Program-made: the position numbers and the translations under genes | Notes under the pieces: generated by a model | What the model was told of the DNA's origin: nothing | Seen by the model: only the letters and a program-made list of their open reading frames with translations | The model's database searches: none | In this document: one piece after another, positions 33,508 to 42,540 of the stretch | Position numbering within the stretch: position 1 is the stretch's first letter | Layout: each line of letters opens with the position of its first letter | Source of the DNA: Salsipaludibacter albus | GTDB taxonomy: Bacteria; Actinomycetota; Nitriliruptoria; Nitriliruptorales; Nitriliruptoraceae | Direction: 5' to 3' | Assembly: GCF_019798055.1 (NCBI RefSeq) | Contig: NZ_JAHOPH010000017.1 | Coordinates: 18,047-82,046, forward strand | DNA: 64,000 nt

Positions 33508-33622
33508 CTCTCGCATCGACTACGACACCCGACGGCCCCACTCCGCCCTCGACGCCCTGACCCCGACCGCGTTCCACCAGGCTTGGATCACCCGGTCCAG
33601 TACACAACCTCAACCCGCATAG
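33508..33622 (+). pseudogene. IS3-family transposase 3' fragment
   Basis: The frame reads SRIDYDTRRPHSALDALTPT then AFHQAWI, the highly conserved end of IS3 OrfB (catalytic-domain tail), and stops at TAG 33620-33622. All upstream parts are missing; the sequence before 33508 belongs to the zinc-repeat remnant. Confidence 0.75.
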
Positions 33623-33664
33623 CCGTGGACCAGCCACCGGGCGCTCTCCGGGCCGCCCGGTGCC

Positions 33665-34597
33665 TCAGGCTCCCCCGCAACCCTCGACGCTGACCTCGGC
33701 TGGATCCACGAGCAGTAGCACGATCGTCCGGTCGGGAGGCCACTGAGTGCCTGGTGACGGATCGATGCCTACGGCGAGTCGTCCGCGCTGCGGGACGAAG
33801 GAATCGTCGGGGTCGGTCGGGTCCGTGGGCTCGATGTCGCGGAATCCGTGGGCGTTGAGCAGATCGACTGCTAGCTGGCCATCCAGGCAGCCGACGGCTG
33901 GTATCAGACCGTCCTCGAAGGATGGTTCATCGGGGGTACCAAGTTCACCCCAGCGGGCGTAACCGAGTTCGAGCCGAATCTCACCTCCAAGACTGATCTG
34001 CGTGCCTGCGGCGGGCTCCTGCTCAACGACCACCCATGCCGAGTCGCTGATTGCTACTCGCCCCTCACCGGTGGCGTCGTAGTCGTCGATGAAGAGGGCC
34101 ACATCGAGTGCTTGTAGGAAGTCCTGCGCAAACTGCAACGAAAGCCCCGTCAGCTCAGGCATCACTTCTTGGGACACGGAGGCCAGATCCGACCGCTCGC
34201 TGTCCGGGATGCTGAACGAGACTGGCCCTGGGCTCGTTGTCGGCTCAGGGGTAGTGGTCGGCTCTGGGGTCGGGGTGGGGGTTAACGCTGGGGTCGGCGT
34301 CGGTTCCTGAGGAGGGGAAGCCTCCTCCGCGGGTGTCGGTGTGACCGATGGCTCCGGTGGAAGGGTTTCGAACGACTCCAAGCCTTCGGCCACGACCGGC
34401 TCGGACTCTTCCGTGGTGGTCCCCACGGTGAACAAGGCAGTGACAAAGGCGAGAAGAAACAGTGCCACTAGGAGTCCACCGAAAACGATCAGCGCGATTC
34501 CCCACCCGCGCTTCCACCAAGGCTTGCTGGCCTCCGCTCCCGGAGCCGGTGGTGGCGGTGGTGGCGGTGGAGGTGGAGGAGGCGTGGACTTTGACAC
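33665..34597 (-). CDS. Membrane protein with Pro-rich linkers and PASTA-like C-terminus
   Basis: 310 residues. The N-terminus is a polyproline run followed by PWWKRGWGIALIVFGGLLVA, a membrane segment at about 30-60. A Thr/Pro/Glu linker follows (about 80-150). The extracellular part has VMPELTGLSLQFAQDFLQAL, AISDSAWVVVEQEPAAGTQI, and a second region VGCLDGQLAVDLLNAHGF ending in a PGTQWP turn; both match the PASTA pattern of wall-binding modules. There is no kinase domain. It is a paralogue in layout of the next gene upstream (34720-35811), and the two are probably co-transcribed. GTG start at 34597, preceded by AGGGG. Confidence 0.7.
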   Translation of the reverse strand: MSKSTPPPPPPPPPPPPAPGAEASKPWWKRGWGIALIVFGGLLVALFLLAFVTALFTVGTTTEESEPVVAEGLESFETLPPEPSVTPTPAEEASPPQEPTPTPALTPTPTPEPTTTPEPTTSPGPVSFSIPDSERSDLASVSQEVMPELTGLSLQFAQDFLQALDVALFIDDYDATGEGRVAISDSAWVVVEQEPAAGTQISLGGEIRLELGYARWGELGTPDEPSFEDGLIPAVGCLDGQLAVDLLNAHGFRDIEPTDPTDPDDSFVPQRGRLAVGIDPSPGTQWPPDRTIVLLLVDPAEVSVEGCGGA

Positions 34598-34719
34598 TAG
34601 TACCCCTGTTGTGATGACGGGCCGGACGCAAGTGCCAATGCGGATATTGCTGTCGTGTCGGGACTGGCTGCAAAAGGGGAGGATTCCCGACGTCCAAAGT
34701 TCGTCTGGCCTCCCCCGGT

Positions 34720-35811
34720 CTAGTCGTTGGAAAGCTCGATCGTCCATGTCCCTTCAGCCATGATCTCAAGCAGTTGAGTTCCGCTGGGCCATCTCGCCCT
34801 AACGTCCGTGTCACCAATCTCGTTGACCAAGAGCTCGGACCCGTAGTCGCCGTAGGCATCAATCACGAAGTTACTTTCGCCTTGGTGAGTCACATTGGCG
34901 ATGCGTCCTTCGCCCTCGCCTTCAGGGATGAACACCACTTCGTCGGATTCTCCTTCGATGGCACCATCTTGCATGTTGGGAGCGTTCTGGATGGGCTCAA
35001 AGGTCATCGTCCACGGCCCGTCGGCCATGACGTCGAACTCCCGCGTGTTCTCGCCGACGAAGAGGTTGATGGCGCCTCCAGCCTCGTAGGGGGCGATCCC
35101 GTTAAAAAGTAGATCAAGTTGCTCGCCATCTTCGTCGTAGGTATCCACAACGAAGTTGCTGTCGCCATTGGCGTCAGCTCGGACATACGCCACGGCGTCG
35201 CCAGGGATCTGAAAGTCCAGAATCACATCATTTCCGTTGCCTTCCAAGACGATGGGTTCACTCCAGGTGAAGCGCCCGACCGCGATGACGACTTCGGTTC
35301 CCGGTGGCACTTCCTCTCCGGCCGCCGGTTGTTGTGACACCACGACACCATCGCGGTCACTTGCGTCCACCTCGGATTCTTGGGCTGAAACTGCCAGATC
35401 CAACCCTTCCAACACTGCCCGGGCGTCCGCCTCCGACAACCCCTCAACGTCTGGAACCCCTATCGGCTCCGGGGTGGGGCTGGGCGTCGGACTCGGCGTG
35501 GGGCTGGGTGTCGGACTCGGCGTCGGGCTGGGTGTCGGACTCGGCGTGGGGCTGGGCGTCGGACTCGGCGTAGGGCTTGCTGGCGCAGCTGCGTCTTGCT
35601 CCTCGGGATCCTCATCGCCGTCCACAGCAATCCCAATAGCTACGAGCACACCCAGTGCGATGAGCCCGATGCCCCACCAGGTCTTCCACCAGGGACGACC
35701 ATCCCCGTCCTCGGGGGTGTTGTCGCCAACAGCCGGAGCTGGAGGCGGCGTCGAGGACGGCGATCCCTCATCGCCTTCGGAGGACGGCGGCGGCGGCGTG
35801 GGCGATGACAC
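34720..35811 (-). CDS. Membrane protein with SPTP repeats and PASTA domain
   Basis: 363 residues. The Pro/Ser N-terminus leads to RPWWKTWWGIGLIALGVLVA (about 40-62), a membrane segment, then a run of SPTP repeats (about 78-114). A PASTA domain follows at about 117-180 (VPDVEGLSEADARAVLEGLD, VSQQPAAGEEVPPGTEV). The remaining 180 residues contain two similar beta-rich units, each ending in PWTMTFE or TWTIELSND. These resemble the lectin-like carbohydrate-binding units of secreted actinobacterial proteins, although I cannot name the family. The GTG at 35811 has AGGGGA upstream. The cell-wall setting is inferred from PASTA. Confidence 0.75.
   Translation of the reverse strand: MSSPTPPPPSSEGDEGSPSSTPPPAPAVGDNTPEDGDGRPWWKTWWGIGLIALGVLVAIGIAVDGDEDPEEQDAAAPASPTPSPTPSPTPSPTPSPTPSPTPSPTPSPTPSPTPEPIGVPDVEGLSEADARAVLEGLDLAVSAQESEVDASDRDGVVVSQQPAAGEEVPPGTEVVIAVGRFTWSEPIVLEGNGNDVILDFQIPGDAVAYVRADANGDSNFVVDTYDEDGEQLDLLFNGIAPYEAGGAINLFVGENTREFDVMADGPWTMTFEPIQNAPNMQDGAIEGESDEVVFIPEGEGEGRIANVTHQGESNFVIDAYGDYGSELLVNEIGDTDVRARWPSGTQLLEIMAEGTWTIELSND
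35468..35580 (-). repeat. Tandem repeat coding for (SPTP)n
   Basis: Alternating 12-bp units of the type GGGCTGGGCGTC/GGACTCGGCGTG on the plus strand encode about nine SPTP tetrads. This is prone to length change. Confidence 0.8.
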
Positions 35812-36158
35812 GAAGTTCCCCTAGTGACGACAGCGAGCGAAACCGTAGTACAAACCTGAGACTTCCGATGCACCTCAATGCCTGACAACCGAGACGCACG
35901 GTCCTGCACCACCACCCAGGACGCGATCCCGTCGCATCTACCGAACAGGGATTGACCGGCCGCAGCGCCTGCTCTTTTCGCCCACTCGGGCGCAGCGAGC
36001 CCGCGTACGAATTCGAGATAATCGGGGCTCTGTGTAACAGGTGTGGTTAGGCCTGCTTATGAAGGTGGGGTGGAAACTTCGAGCCGACCCGCTGTGACAC
36101 CCCGGACGTTGCCCGTGGGCTGGTAGCGCTACTTCCTCGGGAAGATGGGAAGGCGGAG
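35812..36158. other. Intergenic stretch, nothing recognised
   Basis: Between the PASTA gene start and the 3' end of the hydrolase gene I see no supported gene, strong hairpin or repeat. Confidence 0.5.
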
Positions 36159-37094
36159 TCAAGCGTTGCCATCGTCAGTCCGGCTTGGCCTGACGGGCGG
36201 AGTCCTGGCTCCCAACCAGCGACCGACGGCCCAACCAGCCAGAGCGGCTGCTGCCCCAAGGAGCAGCGGATTCCCCCAGCGAGCGACGTCACTGCCGGGC
36301 TCCGGCCCGGGATCGAGGAGGTGCTTGGCCAGCCATTCGACTGTCAGGGCGAGTGCTTCGGGATCTCGATCGCTTGTTAGCACGGAGTGACGCGAGCCCG
36401 GGACCTCGACAGTCGTCAAGCGTCCGTGCGTGAAGACTCGCAGGTGGCCACGTCGCTGCCACTCTCCGAGCGGGTGCTCTTCGTCCGTGGACTTCAGGCG
36501 GGTGCGGATGTGGTCGAACCGACCGTCGCCACACAGAGGGTCGTTGCGATAGCGCAGGCACAGCAGGGGCGTGTCCGATTCCTCGGCCGCCTCGAGCGTC
36601 TCGTCGGATAGACCGAGGTCGGCGCTGGTGGTCGGGGACCAGGGACGCATTGGAGATGACGGCTGGCTGCTGATTACGGTAGCTGTGCTCTCGTTGGCGA
36701 GCGTGCCGAGCACGATGCCTCCGGTCATGCACATCCCGATCACGGCGACGCCGCGACTGGCGTCGAGTTCTGGGTCGGCAACCAGTTCGGCGATGAGAGC
36801 GTTCAGCCAGTTAGTGAGCTTGTCTGGACCACCTGCGCTGAACAGTGCCATTTCACGTCGAAGACAGCTCCAGGCTTTCACAGCGCCTCCGAGTGTGCTG
36901 CGCACCTCGGAGTCGCCGTAGAGCAGGGGCACGTGGACCGAATAGCCCTGCAGTTGGAGCATGCACGCGAGTTCGTGGAAGGCGGTGGAGACGCCGTGAA
37001 GCTCGTGGAGCAGCACCACCGGCGGTCCCTCGCCATAGGACACGACCTCGAACCGACGACCGTCGTGGGCCACGGAGCGCGTGCGCTGACTCAT
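36159..37094 (-). CDS. Dienelactone hydrolase family protein with C-terminal anchor
   Basis: 311 residues. A dienelactone hydrolase-like domain has VVLLHELHGVSTAFHELA (Glu in the first loop), the nucleophile elbow GMCMTGG with Cys at about 120, RYRNDPLCGDGRF (acid) and EVPGSRHSVL (His), so the Cys-Asp-His set is complete, unlike the paralogue at 18300. After residue 265 comes a hydrophobic segment (WGNPLLLGAAAALAGWAVGRW), a likely membrane anchor, and a basic tail. The ATG overlaps the stop of the large membrane hydrolase gene upstream by 4 nt, indicating a coupled pair. Substrate unknown. Confidence 0.8.
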   Translation of the reverse strand: MSQRTRSVAHDGRRFEVVSYGEGPPVVLLHELHGVSTAFHELACMLQLQGYSVHVPLLYGDSEVRSTLGGAVKAWSCLRREMALFSAGGPDKLTNWLNALIAELVADPELDASRGVAVIGMCMTGGIVLGTLANESTATVISSQPSSPMRPWSPTTSADLGLSDETLEAAEESDTPLLCLRYRNDPLCGDGRFDHIRTRLKSTDEEHPLGEWQRRGHLRVFTHGRLTTVEVPGSRHSVLTSDRDPEALALTVEWLAKHLLDPGPEPGSDVARWGNPLLLGAAAALAGWAVGRWLGARTPPVRPSRTDDGNA

Positions 37095-39556
37095 GTCGCG
37101 GTCGGGTCTGGCGGACTGTGTGTGTCGAACATCGGCCGCAGTTCGGTGATAGCCACGGCGTACCGGTCCTCCAACCAGTATCCCGAATGGAGCCGGTTCT
37201 GTGGATCTGCAAGTCCGTACGGGGGGTCCGACAGCTCGTCAATTACCGTCGAGGCTTCGTCCTCGTTGCTGTCCTGGGAGTGGGCTATCGGCCCGCCGAT
37301 GGGATCGGTGACACGCCACAGGTTGCGCCACCGGATCTCCCCCGTCCCAGGACTCGTCAGGTGGCCGGCCAGTTCCGTCAGCAGCCCCGCGTGGAACATC
37401 CCAGGGAATAGTTCGCTGTACAGCCGCCGGACCGGCGATCCGTACGTCAGCAAGGCCACTTGGTCGAGCGAGCCTGCGTCTGGGTCCTTGTCGTGCGCTA
37501 GCAGACACGCCGGCACGGCGATCACGCTGCCTTGCGAGTGCGGAGCCAGGATCGTCGAGGCACCAGCCGCCCTGCGTCGCTGCAGGACCACTGCGAGGCC
37601 GCTGACAGCTGTGTCGGAGTAGCTGCGTTGCGCGAATGGATGGAACCACCGTGGCCAGAACGCCGTGAGGTCCCACAGGACCGCAAGCCCCCGCCGGGTC
37701 GATCGGTCCCGAAAGCCATAGACCATCCTCGTGCCGATCGCCAAGACCGGGGCCGTGAAGGCCACGAACACCGCCACGTCGGACAGCGACGGGTCGTACG
37801 GCGGTAGCCACGCCGGTGCCGCCAGCCACTCCAGGCGGCCAGTCCAGCCACCTTTGAGCGTTGTCTCGATGACACCGAGCAAGAGCGTCAACCCAGCGAG
37901 GAGGAAGATCAGGAAACCGACCCATCGCCAGGGGCCCTTTATAGCGATCAAGACAATCACAGCGACCGTGACGAGAAGTACGGCGCCGAGTCCCCACACC
38001 AAGTCTGACGAACCGATTCTGAGGCATTCCTGGCTGTCCAGCGCCACTGCCTCGAAGCCCCATGGCGTGGCGCCTGGCCGTGTGCACTCCCGGACTGCCT
38101 TGTAGAGAGCAATGAAGCCGATCACCCCGAGCGCGCCGAGGAAGACGACAAGCCGGGTGGGCTGGCTGACCAGTTGCCGCACGGCGCTCATCGGTCGCGA
38201 ACCGAGGTCGGGGTTCTGCCTCTGAACGAGACTGGCGAGGCGGATGCCGCCGATCACGACGACCAGGAGTGCCAGCACCAGGAAGACAAGAGCGACCCAC
38301 TCCAGCACGGCAGGCGTGACAATCTTTGTCAGCGCCTTCTCGGCCCTCCCGGTCAACGGCCCCGCGAGGATCTCCATGCCGCCGAGCAGGAAGCCGGCCC
38401 CGTATACAGCACCCGTAGCGCCGGCGAGCAGCATCACCGACGGCCCCGTCAACACCTGCAACCCAGACGTCCCCGGTGACCCTAGACGAGAGGTCCAGAA
38501 CTCAAGCACGGCCACCGCGACGGCCGCGACTAGCACCGCGACGGCGGCGACGACGAGAGTGCCGCGGAGGCCAGGCAGCGTCTCAGTGGGCTCGATGGGC
38601 AGGCGCGACAAAGACGCGCCGGCCATGACGACGCTCAGAGCCCCCAACAACCCGGCGAGCCAGCGTGCAACGGCACTCCACACCCGATGTAGCGGTCGGC
38701 CCGCGGACCACGACATCGCAACAAGGAACCCGGCTGAGATCGCAATGCAGGCACTAGCAGCGACGAGACCACTGAGCGCTACCCAATTCTCCGCTAGTTC
38801 GCCCACAACCCGGGGCGGCCACGCTTCGAATGTGATTCCACCCACCGCCAACGCGGCGGTGCAGACGGTCGCGGCGATCACGGAGAACGCGACCGCGGTG
38901 TGCGGGCGATGGCTGTGAGCGACGGTCTGCGGTGTAGACCACATCCCATCAGGATCGACCTCAAAGCTAGTCGTCCGAGCACGCTCCACCACCAGCGGGG
39001 AGCGCTTCGGCCATAGCGGTCTCCACGGGTCTCGCGGGGCGACGGTCGTCAAGATTGCGAGGGCCGCGATGGAGCTGAGCGCCAACACGTAACCCACCCA
39101 GGCGCCGATGCGTTCGCCGACGATGGCCCCCGCGACCGACGGGGCCACGTCAAGGAACGCGAGCGCCACGAACGTTGACCACAGCACGGTCAAAGCGAGC
39201 CCGTGCAACCGCAGCATGGCCGTCGCGAGCCTGCCCTGCCAAGGTGGCCTCTCGGCGGTGCAGTTCGGACGTATCGAGGGCAGCATCCAGCCCGCCACGT
39301 TGCTCAGCATGAACGGCAGCAGCAGAATGTTGAACGCGTGCCACGGCCGACCCGACGTCAGAGACCCCCATGAGAACGCACGCCGGTCCCTCGGGACACG
39401 CCGCCCCCTCCCCGTCAGCTCAAGGCCGGTGGGCAACCCGTACTCGACCTCGCTGACACCAACCTCGAGCAGCGACTCGGCCGACGTCCCGGCCACGCCA
39501 TGGATCCGGAGCTCCCAGAAGCTCGCATCAGACGTCCCCCAGCCCTGCCCCGTCAC
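37091..39556 (-). CDS. Large polytopic membrane protein with split hydrolase motifs
   Basis: 821 residues. The N-terminus ASFWELRIHGVAGTSAESLL looks like the first strand and oxyanion loop of an alpha/beta hydrolase. About 12-14 membrane segments follow between residues 80 and 610. The C-terminal cytoplasmic part has TILAPHSQGSVIAVPACLLA, a lipase-type Ser elbow (HSQGS), LLTYGSPVRRLYSELFP, a WRNLWRVTDPIGGPI segment and a late HSGYWLEDR with a possible His. The hydrolase thus appears to be interrupted by a membrane domain. The GTG at 39556 is preceded by GGGAG. It is coupled to the dienelactone hydrolase gene. I know of similar uncharacterised actinobacterial proteins but no function. Confidence 0.75.
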   Translation of the reverse strand: MTGQGWGTSDASFWELRIHGVAGTSAESLLEVGVSEVEYGLPTGLELTGRGRRVPRDRRAFSWGSLTSGRPWHAFNILLLPFMLSNVAGWMLPSIRPNCTAERPPWQGRLATAMLRLHGLALTVLWSTFVALAFLDVAPSVAGAIVGERIGAWVGYVLALSSIAALAILTTVAPRDPWRPLWPKRSPLVVERARTTSFEVDPDGMWSTPQTVAHSHRPHTAVAFSVIAATVCTAALAVGGITFEAWPPRVVGELAENWVALSGLVAASACIAISAGFLVAMSWSAGRPLHRVWSAVARWLAGLLGALSVVMAGASLSRLPIEPTETLPGLRGTLVVAAVAVLVAAVAVAVLEFWTSRLGSPGTSGLQVLTGPSVMLLAGATGAVYGAGFLLGGMEILAGPLTGRAEKALTKIVTPAVLEWVALVFLVLALLVVVIGGIRLASLVQRQNPDLGSRPMSAVRQLVSQPTRLVVFLGALGVIGFIALYKAVRECTRPGATPWGFEAVALDSQECLRIGSSDLVWGLGAVLLVTVAVIVLIAIKGPWRWVGFLIFLLAGLTLLLGVIETTLKGGWTGRLEWLAAPAWLPPYDPSLSDVAVFVAFTAPVLAIGTRMVYGFRDRSTRRGLAVLWDLTAFWPRWFHPFAQRSYSDTAVSGLAVVLQRRRAAGASTILAPHSQGSVIAVPACLLAHDKDPDAGSLDQVALLTYGSPVRRLYSELFPGMFHAGLLTELAGHLTSPGTGEIRWRNLWRVTDPIGGPIAHSQDSNEDEASTVIDELSDPPYGLADPQNRLHSGYWLEDRYAVAITELRPMFDTHSPPDPTAT

Positions 39557-40178
39557 CTGTGCTCCCAACCTCTGGACAAGATGAGTCCGCAACTTGCCGC
39601 CGGCACACCCAAACTCATGAAGCCCACCACGGCGATTACTGGCGAACGTCGTCGAGTGCTCATCGGCTGCCCCATCCCCAATCCAGTCGCCCAATGGACC
39701 CTTGCAGATGTCGCTGCGTCCGTCAACTGTTGTTGGTGTCGTCGCCAAGGGGTAGACCTCGACGTGCCCTGTATCCGCTCGGGCTTTTGCAGGCTCCGAC
39801 CGAGTTTCGCGGTCGCCGACTGACGCCCAACGAGCGCCTGGGCAGGTCCTTCGCCTTCCGGCCCAGCAGAACGCCCCGTCTTACGCCGGGCCGAGCATTG
39901 ATGTCGCGATTGACACCACAGCCGGCATGAACCGCTTCAGCCTCAAGCCCGACCTTGAGACTGGGATAGCTCTTCACCGCGCATGAAGTCGGCAGGACGA
40001 CACTGAACGCCTGCTTGTGCTCAAGCTGCCTCTGCATCGGCAGGCGGCCGGGGATCGCAACTCGGATGCGGATACTCGGGGCTATGCGGGTCGGGGCTAT
40101 TCCCAAAGCCGGGAGGTCCGGGGTTGCCCCTGCGGCCCTCCTCATCCTTGGTCTCATGGGCGGGCAGGGTCCGGACCG
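39557..40178. other. Intergenic stretch, nothing firmly supported
   Basis: A minus-strand reading with GCGVNRDINARPG near 39900-39935 faintly resembles the C-terminal zinc/RuvC end of a TnpB-like protein, but neither the flanking residues nor the frame hold up. No other gene, hairpin or repeat is convincing. Confidence 0.4.
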
Positions 40179-41075
40179 TCAGTGCCGCTGGGGTTCGGAG
40201 TTGTGTGCGAGGTGGTCTTCGACGACTTGCCGGTAGTCGCTGAAGGTGGTCCGTGTTTCGGGCACAGCGTCCGCGATCGCCTTGGGGTAGATGCGCTCGG
40301 GCTGGTGGGTCAGCAGATCCCGGCGCTCGACGCAGGTTGCCAGCCGGTTGGCGAGGTCACCTGGGAGGATCCCGGCATGTGCCAGGAGCTCGATGCCGTC
40401 GCGGTTGTCGGTGGGTGCTCGCCGTCCCGCGGCGGCGAGCATGTCGGCGTTGATCTGTCCTGCGGTATCGACGAGGCTGGCCAGCACTCGCTCGAGCGAG
40501 TGACGTAAATCTCTGTCGACCTCGAGGTCCGAACTCTGGACGTTGCCGTGACGGCGAAGGTCGTCGAGCAGTTCACCGATTGTGGAGAGTCTGGCTCGGA
40601 GGGTCGCAACATCGAGCGGGGCGGTGGTCGTGGCAAGGAGCGACCGGAGTGTGTCGCGTCGCATGCTTGCGGTCTCCATGAACGTGCCGTCGGCCGCCAT
40701 GGCTGCAAACGCGTGTTCCATCGGCTCGCGTTCGTACAGTGCGATTCCGTCGGCGATCGCACGGCGGCGTGCCGTGGTGGTGGCGTGAGCGGCGTCCACG
40801 ACATCGATGGCTTCTGTGCCCAGCAGCGAGACCAGACTGTCGAGTAGTCCGACGACGTCGTGGCGGCTGCCTGGTTCGAACACCACGCCGAAGTCGAGGT
40901 CGCGCGGCCGGTCCACCTCAGGGTCAGCTGCACTGCCGAACAAGGTGAGCACCCACACGTTGTGGCGACGACACATCTCGTCGAGCTTGCCTTCGGGGAG
41001 ACCGAACAGCCGCAGGCGTGCAGCTTCAACGCTGCCGGCCGGGTCGTCCGAACCACAGTTGCCATGGGTGGGCAT
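40179..41075 (-). CDS. Fused MntA-like nucleotidyltransferase and HepT-like HEPN protein
   Basis: 298 residues. The N-terminal half has the minimal nucleotidyltransferase motif: Gly47-Ser48, ten residues, then Asp59-Leu-Asp61 in LTLFGSAADPEVDRPRDLDF, with a further acid in TEAIDVVDA. This exactly fits the GSx10DxD motif of MntA antitoxins. The C-terminal half is helical and contains RRDLLTHQPERIYPK, with Arg252-x4-His257, close to the RNase motif of HepT toxins. In type VII toxin-antitoxin systems MntA polyadenylates HepT near this motif; here the two parts are on one chain. Whether it is a self-silenced toxin is inference. The ATG start is assumed. Confidence 0.75.
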   Translation of the reverse strand: MPTHGNCGSDDPAGSVEAARLRLFGLPEGKLDEMCRRHNVWVLTLFGSAADPEVDRPRDLDFGVVFEPGSRHDVVGLLDSLVSLLGTEAIDVVDAAHATTTARRRAIADGIALYEREPMEHAFAAMAADGTFMETASMRRDTLRSLLATTTAPLDVATLRARLSTIGELLDDLRRHGNVQSSDLEVDRDLRHSLERVLASLVDTAGQINADMLAAAGRRAPTDNRDGIELLAHAGILPGDLANRLATCVERRDLLTHQPERIYPKAIADAVPETRTTFSDYRQVVEDHLAHNSEPQRH

Positions 41076-41528
41076 GGGAGCCTTCGCCTCCGCACATCTC
41101 GAATGCCACGATAGACGTCAACGAGTCCGGATCAGTCCCTGGCAGGGTTGCCCCGGTCGGGCCTGACCCGCAGGCCCCATATCGCACCGGCACCATCTCC
41201 GGGCCACCGAAGACCTCTGTCAGTCGCACTGGCCGTGCAGATCCGTGGGCCAGGCACGGAACTCCTTGCTGGCGTCGATCTCCGAACCGCTGAACCCCTC
41301 CGCTGTCGCCTCGAGCAGTTGCATGCCACCGTCCAGGTGGTGATCACCCCCGGCCCGTCCCGGATGTGGCGCGACAAGACCTCTGGTAGCGGGGGCTATC
41401 CGATGGCAGCGCCGACGCACGGTCCCCTATGAAGGACGACGCGGCCGTCGTGTCGCTCTCCACCCGTATCGTTGACTCCGATCATTCGGACCGCTGATCT
41501 AGCAGGCCGAGCGGCAGACGAGGTGGGC
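41076..41528. other. Intergenic stretch, nothing supported
   Basis: No gene is supported. A short minus-strand frame ending at 41220 has the reading MQLLEATAEGFSGSEIDASK, which might be a gene remnant. The downstream gene's promoter should lie in the last 100 bases. Confidence 0.4.
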
Positions 41529-42263
41529 ATGGCCGGACTGTTCGTGATGAAGGGCATGGAAGTCCACCTGACGGACTTCACGATTTCGGTAGACGAGAGC
41601 GGCAGGACCCACTCGTCGATTTCGCTTGCCGTTGCTCTTGATGTATGGCCCATGTGGCTTGATGTCGCGATTGAGCACGCGCAGACGGCTCAGATGGCAC
41701 GGCTGGAACTTGAGGCCGCGTCTGGGAAGGGCAGGGAGGGCGCCGATCCGTCCTTGCTGGCTGACTTGATGACGCAGGAGTGTCGTGCCTCTCTCGTGGC
41801 CATCTCGGCCGCAGCCTTCGCCCTGGACAACTTCCACACGCACGCGCTCCTAAAGCTTCCAGGGGCCGATGAGTTGAAACGCCAGTGGCGAAACAAGACT
41901 GCCCGGCATCGCCGCGTGAATGAGGTTCTCAGGCGACTGATTCGCCCCACGAATCCCGGGAGCGCTGAACTTCAGTCCGCCGTCTCGGGCATCTTCGGGC
42001 TACGCGATCTGGCCGTCCACGCTCCCGCCGCGTATCGCGATCCCGTCACTCACGACCTACTGAAGCAACCCGTTGAGTGGAGGCTCGCTCAGTACACCGG
42101 CCGACAAGCCAACACCGCCGCCTACTCGGCGACGGGTGTGATCTGGCAGGCCTGTCACAACGATCACCCTTGTTCTCCTGACCTCGATCGTTGGTGCGCC
42201 GCAAGGCGTGAGCGCGTTCAGGAACGGCTTGATCGCGCAACCAGGCTGGAACCGCGCAACTAA
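41529..42263 (+). CDS. Hypothetical protein with HEPN-like RxxxxH motif
   Basis: 244 residues, mostly helical. A first part (VHLTDFTISVDESGRTHSSI) is strand-rich, then a helical region WPMWLDVAIEHAQTAQMARL. The C-terminal third holds IFGLRDLAVHAPAAYRDP, with Arg-x4-His as in HEPN ribonucleases and accessory proteins. I do not recognise the family. An in-frame TTG start 57 nt upstream would add 19 residues; the ATG at 41529, preceded by GAGG, is preferred. It lies near the MntA-HepT fusion and another HEPN-like gene, which makes a toxin or defence role plausible but unproven. Confidence 0.6.
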   Translation: MAGLFVMKGMEVHLTDFTISVDESGRTHSSISLAVALDVWPMWLDVAIEHAQTAQMARLELEAASGKGREGADPSLLADLMTQECRASLVAISAAAFALDNFHTHALLKLPGADELKRQWRNKTARHRRVNEVLRRLIRPTNPGSAELQSAVSGIFGLRDLAVHAPAAYRDPVTHDLLKQPVEWRLAQYTGRQANTAAYSATGVIWQACHNDHPCSPDLDRWCAARRERVQERLDRATRLEPRN

Positions 42264-42540
42264 CCGACTCGGCGCAGTAGACCAGGTACGGCAGCGTCGC
42301 ACCCTTTCCGAGGAAGCGCCCTTTGGACGGTCGGCATAGGTGGCTCTCCTAGGCTTCCGAGTCGGCCTCGAGCGTGTTTGGATTAGGCGACCTTCGCGGA
42401 GCCTCCGACCCTGGGCCCATCGGACTCGGGCTGTCCCGTAGGCCTCGACTCCGTGAGTGTGCGGTGTGGCCTGCTCAGCCAGTTCGTGACCCTTAGGCTG
42501 GTGGTCCAGCTCTCACCACCACGAGCGATTGGAGTGCGAC

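Noticed and set aside
39830..40060. TnpB-like C-terminal zinc motif (GCGVNRDINA) on the minus strand
   Set aside because: Only one short match; upstream residues do not resemble TnpB, no second CxxC pair is visible, and no IS200/IS605 ends were found.
41220..41420. Short minus-strand frame with MQLLEATAEGFSGSEIDASK
   Set aside because: No start with a ribosome binding site and no recognisable family; it could be a remnant but cannot be supported.
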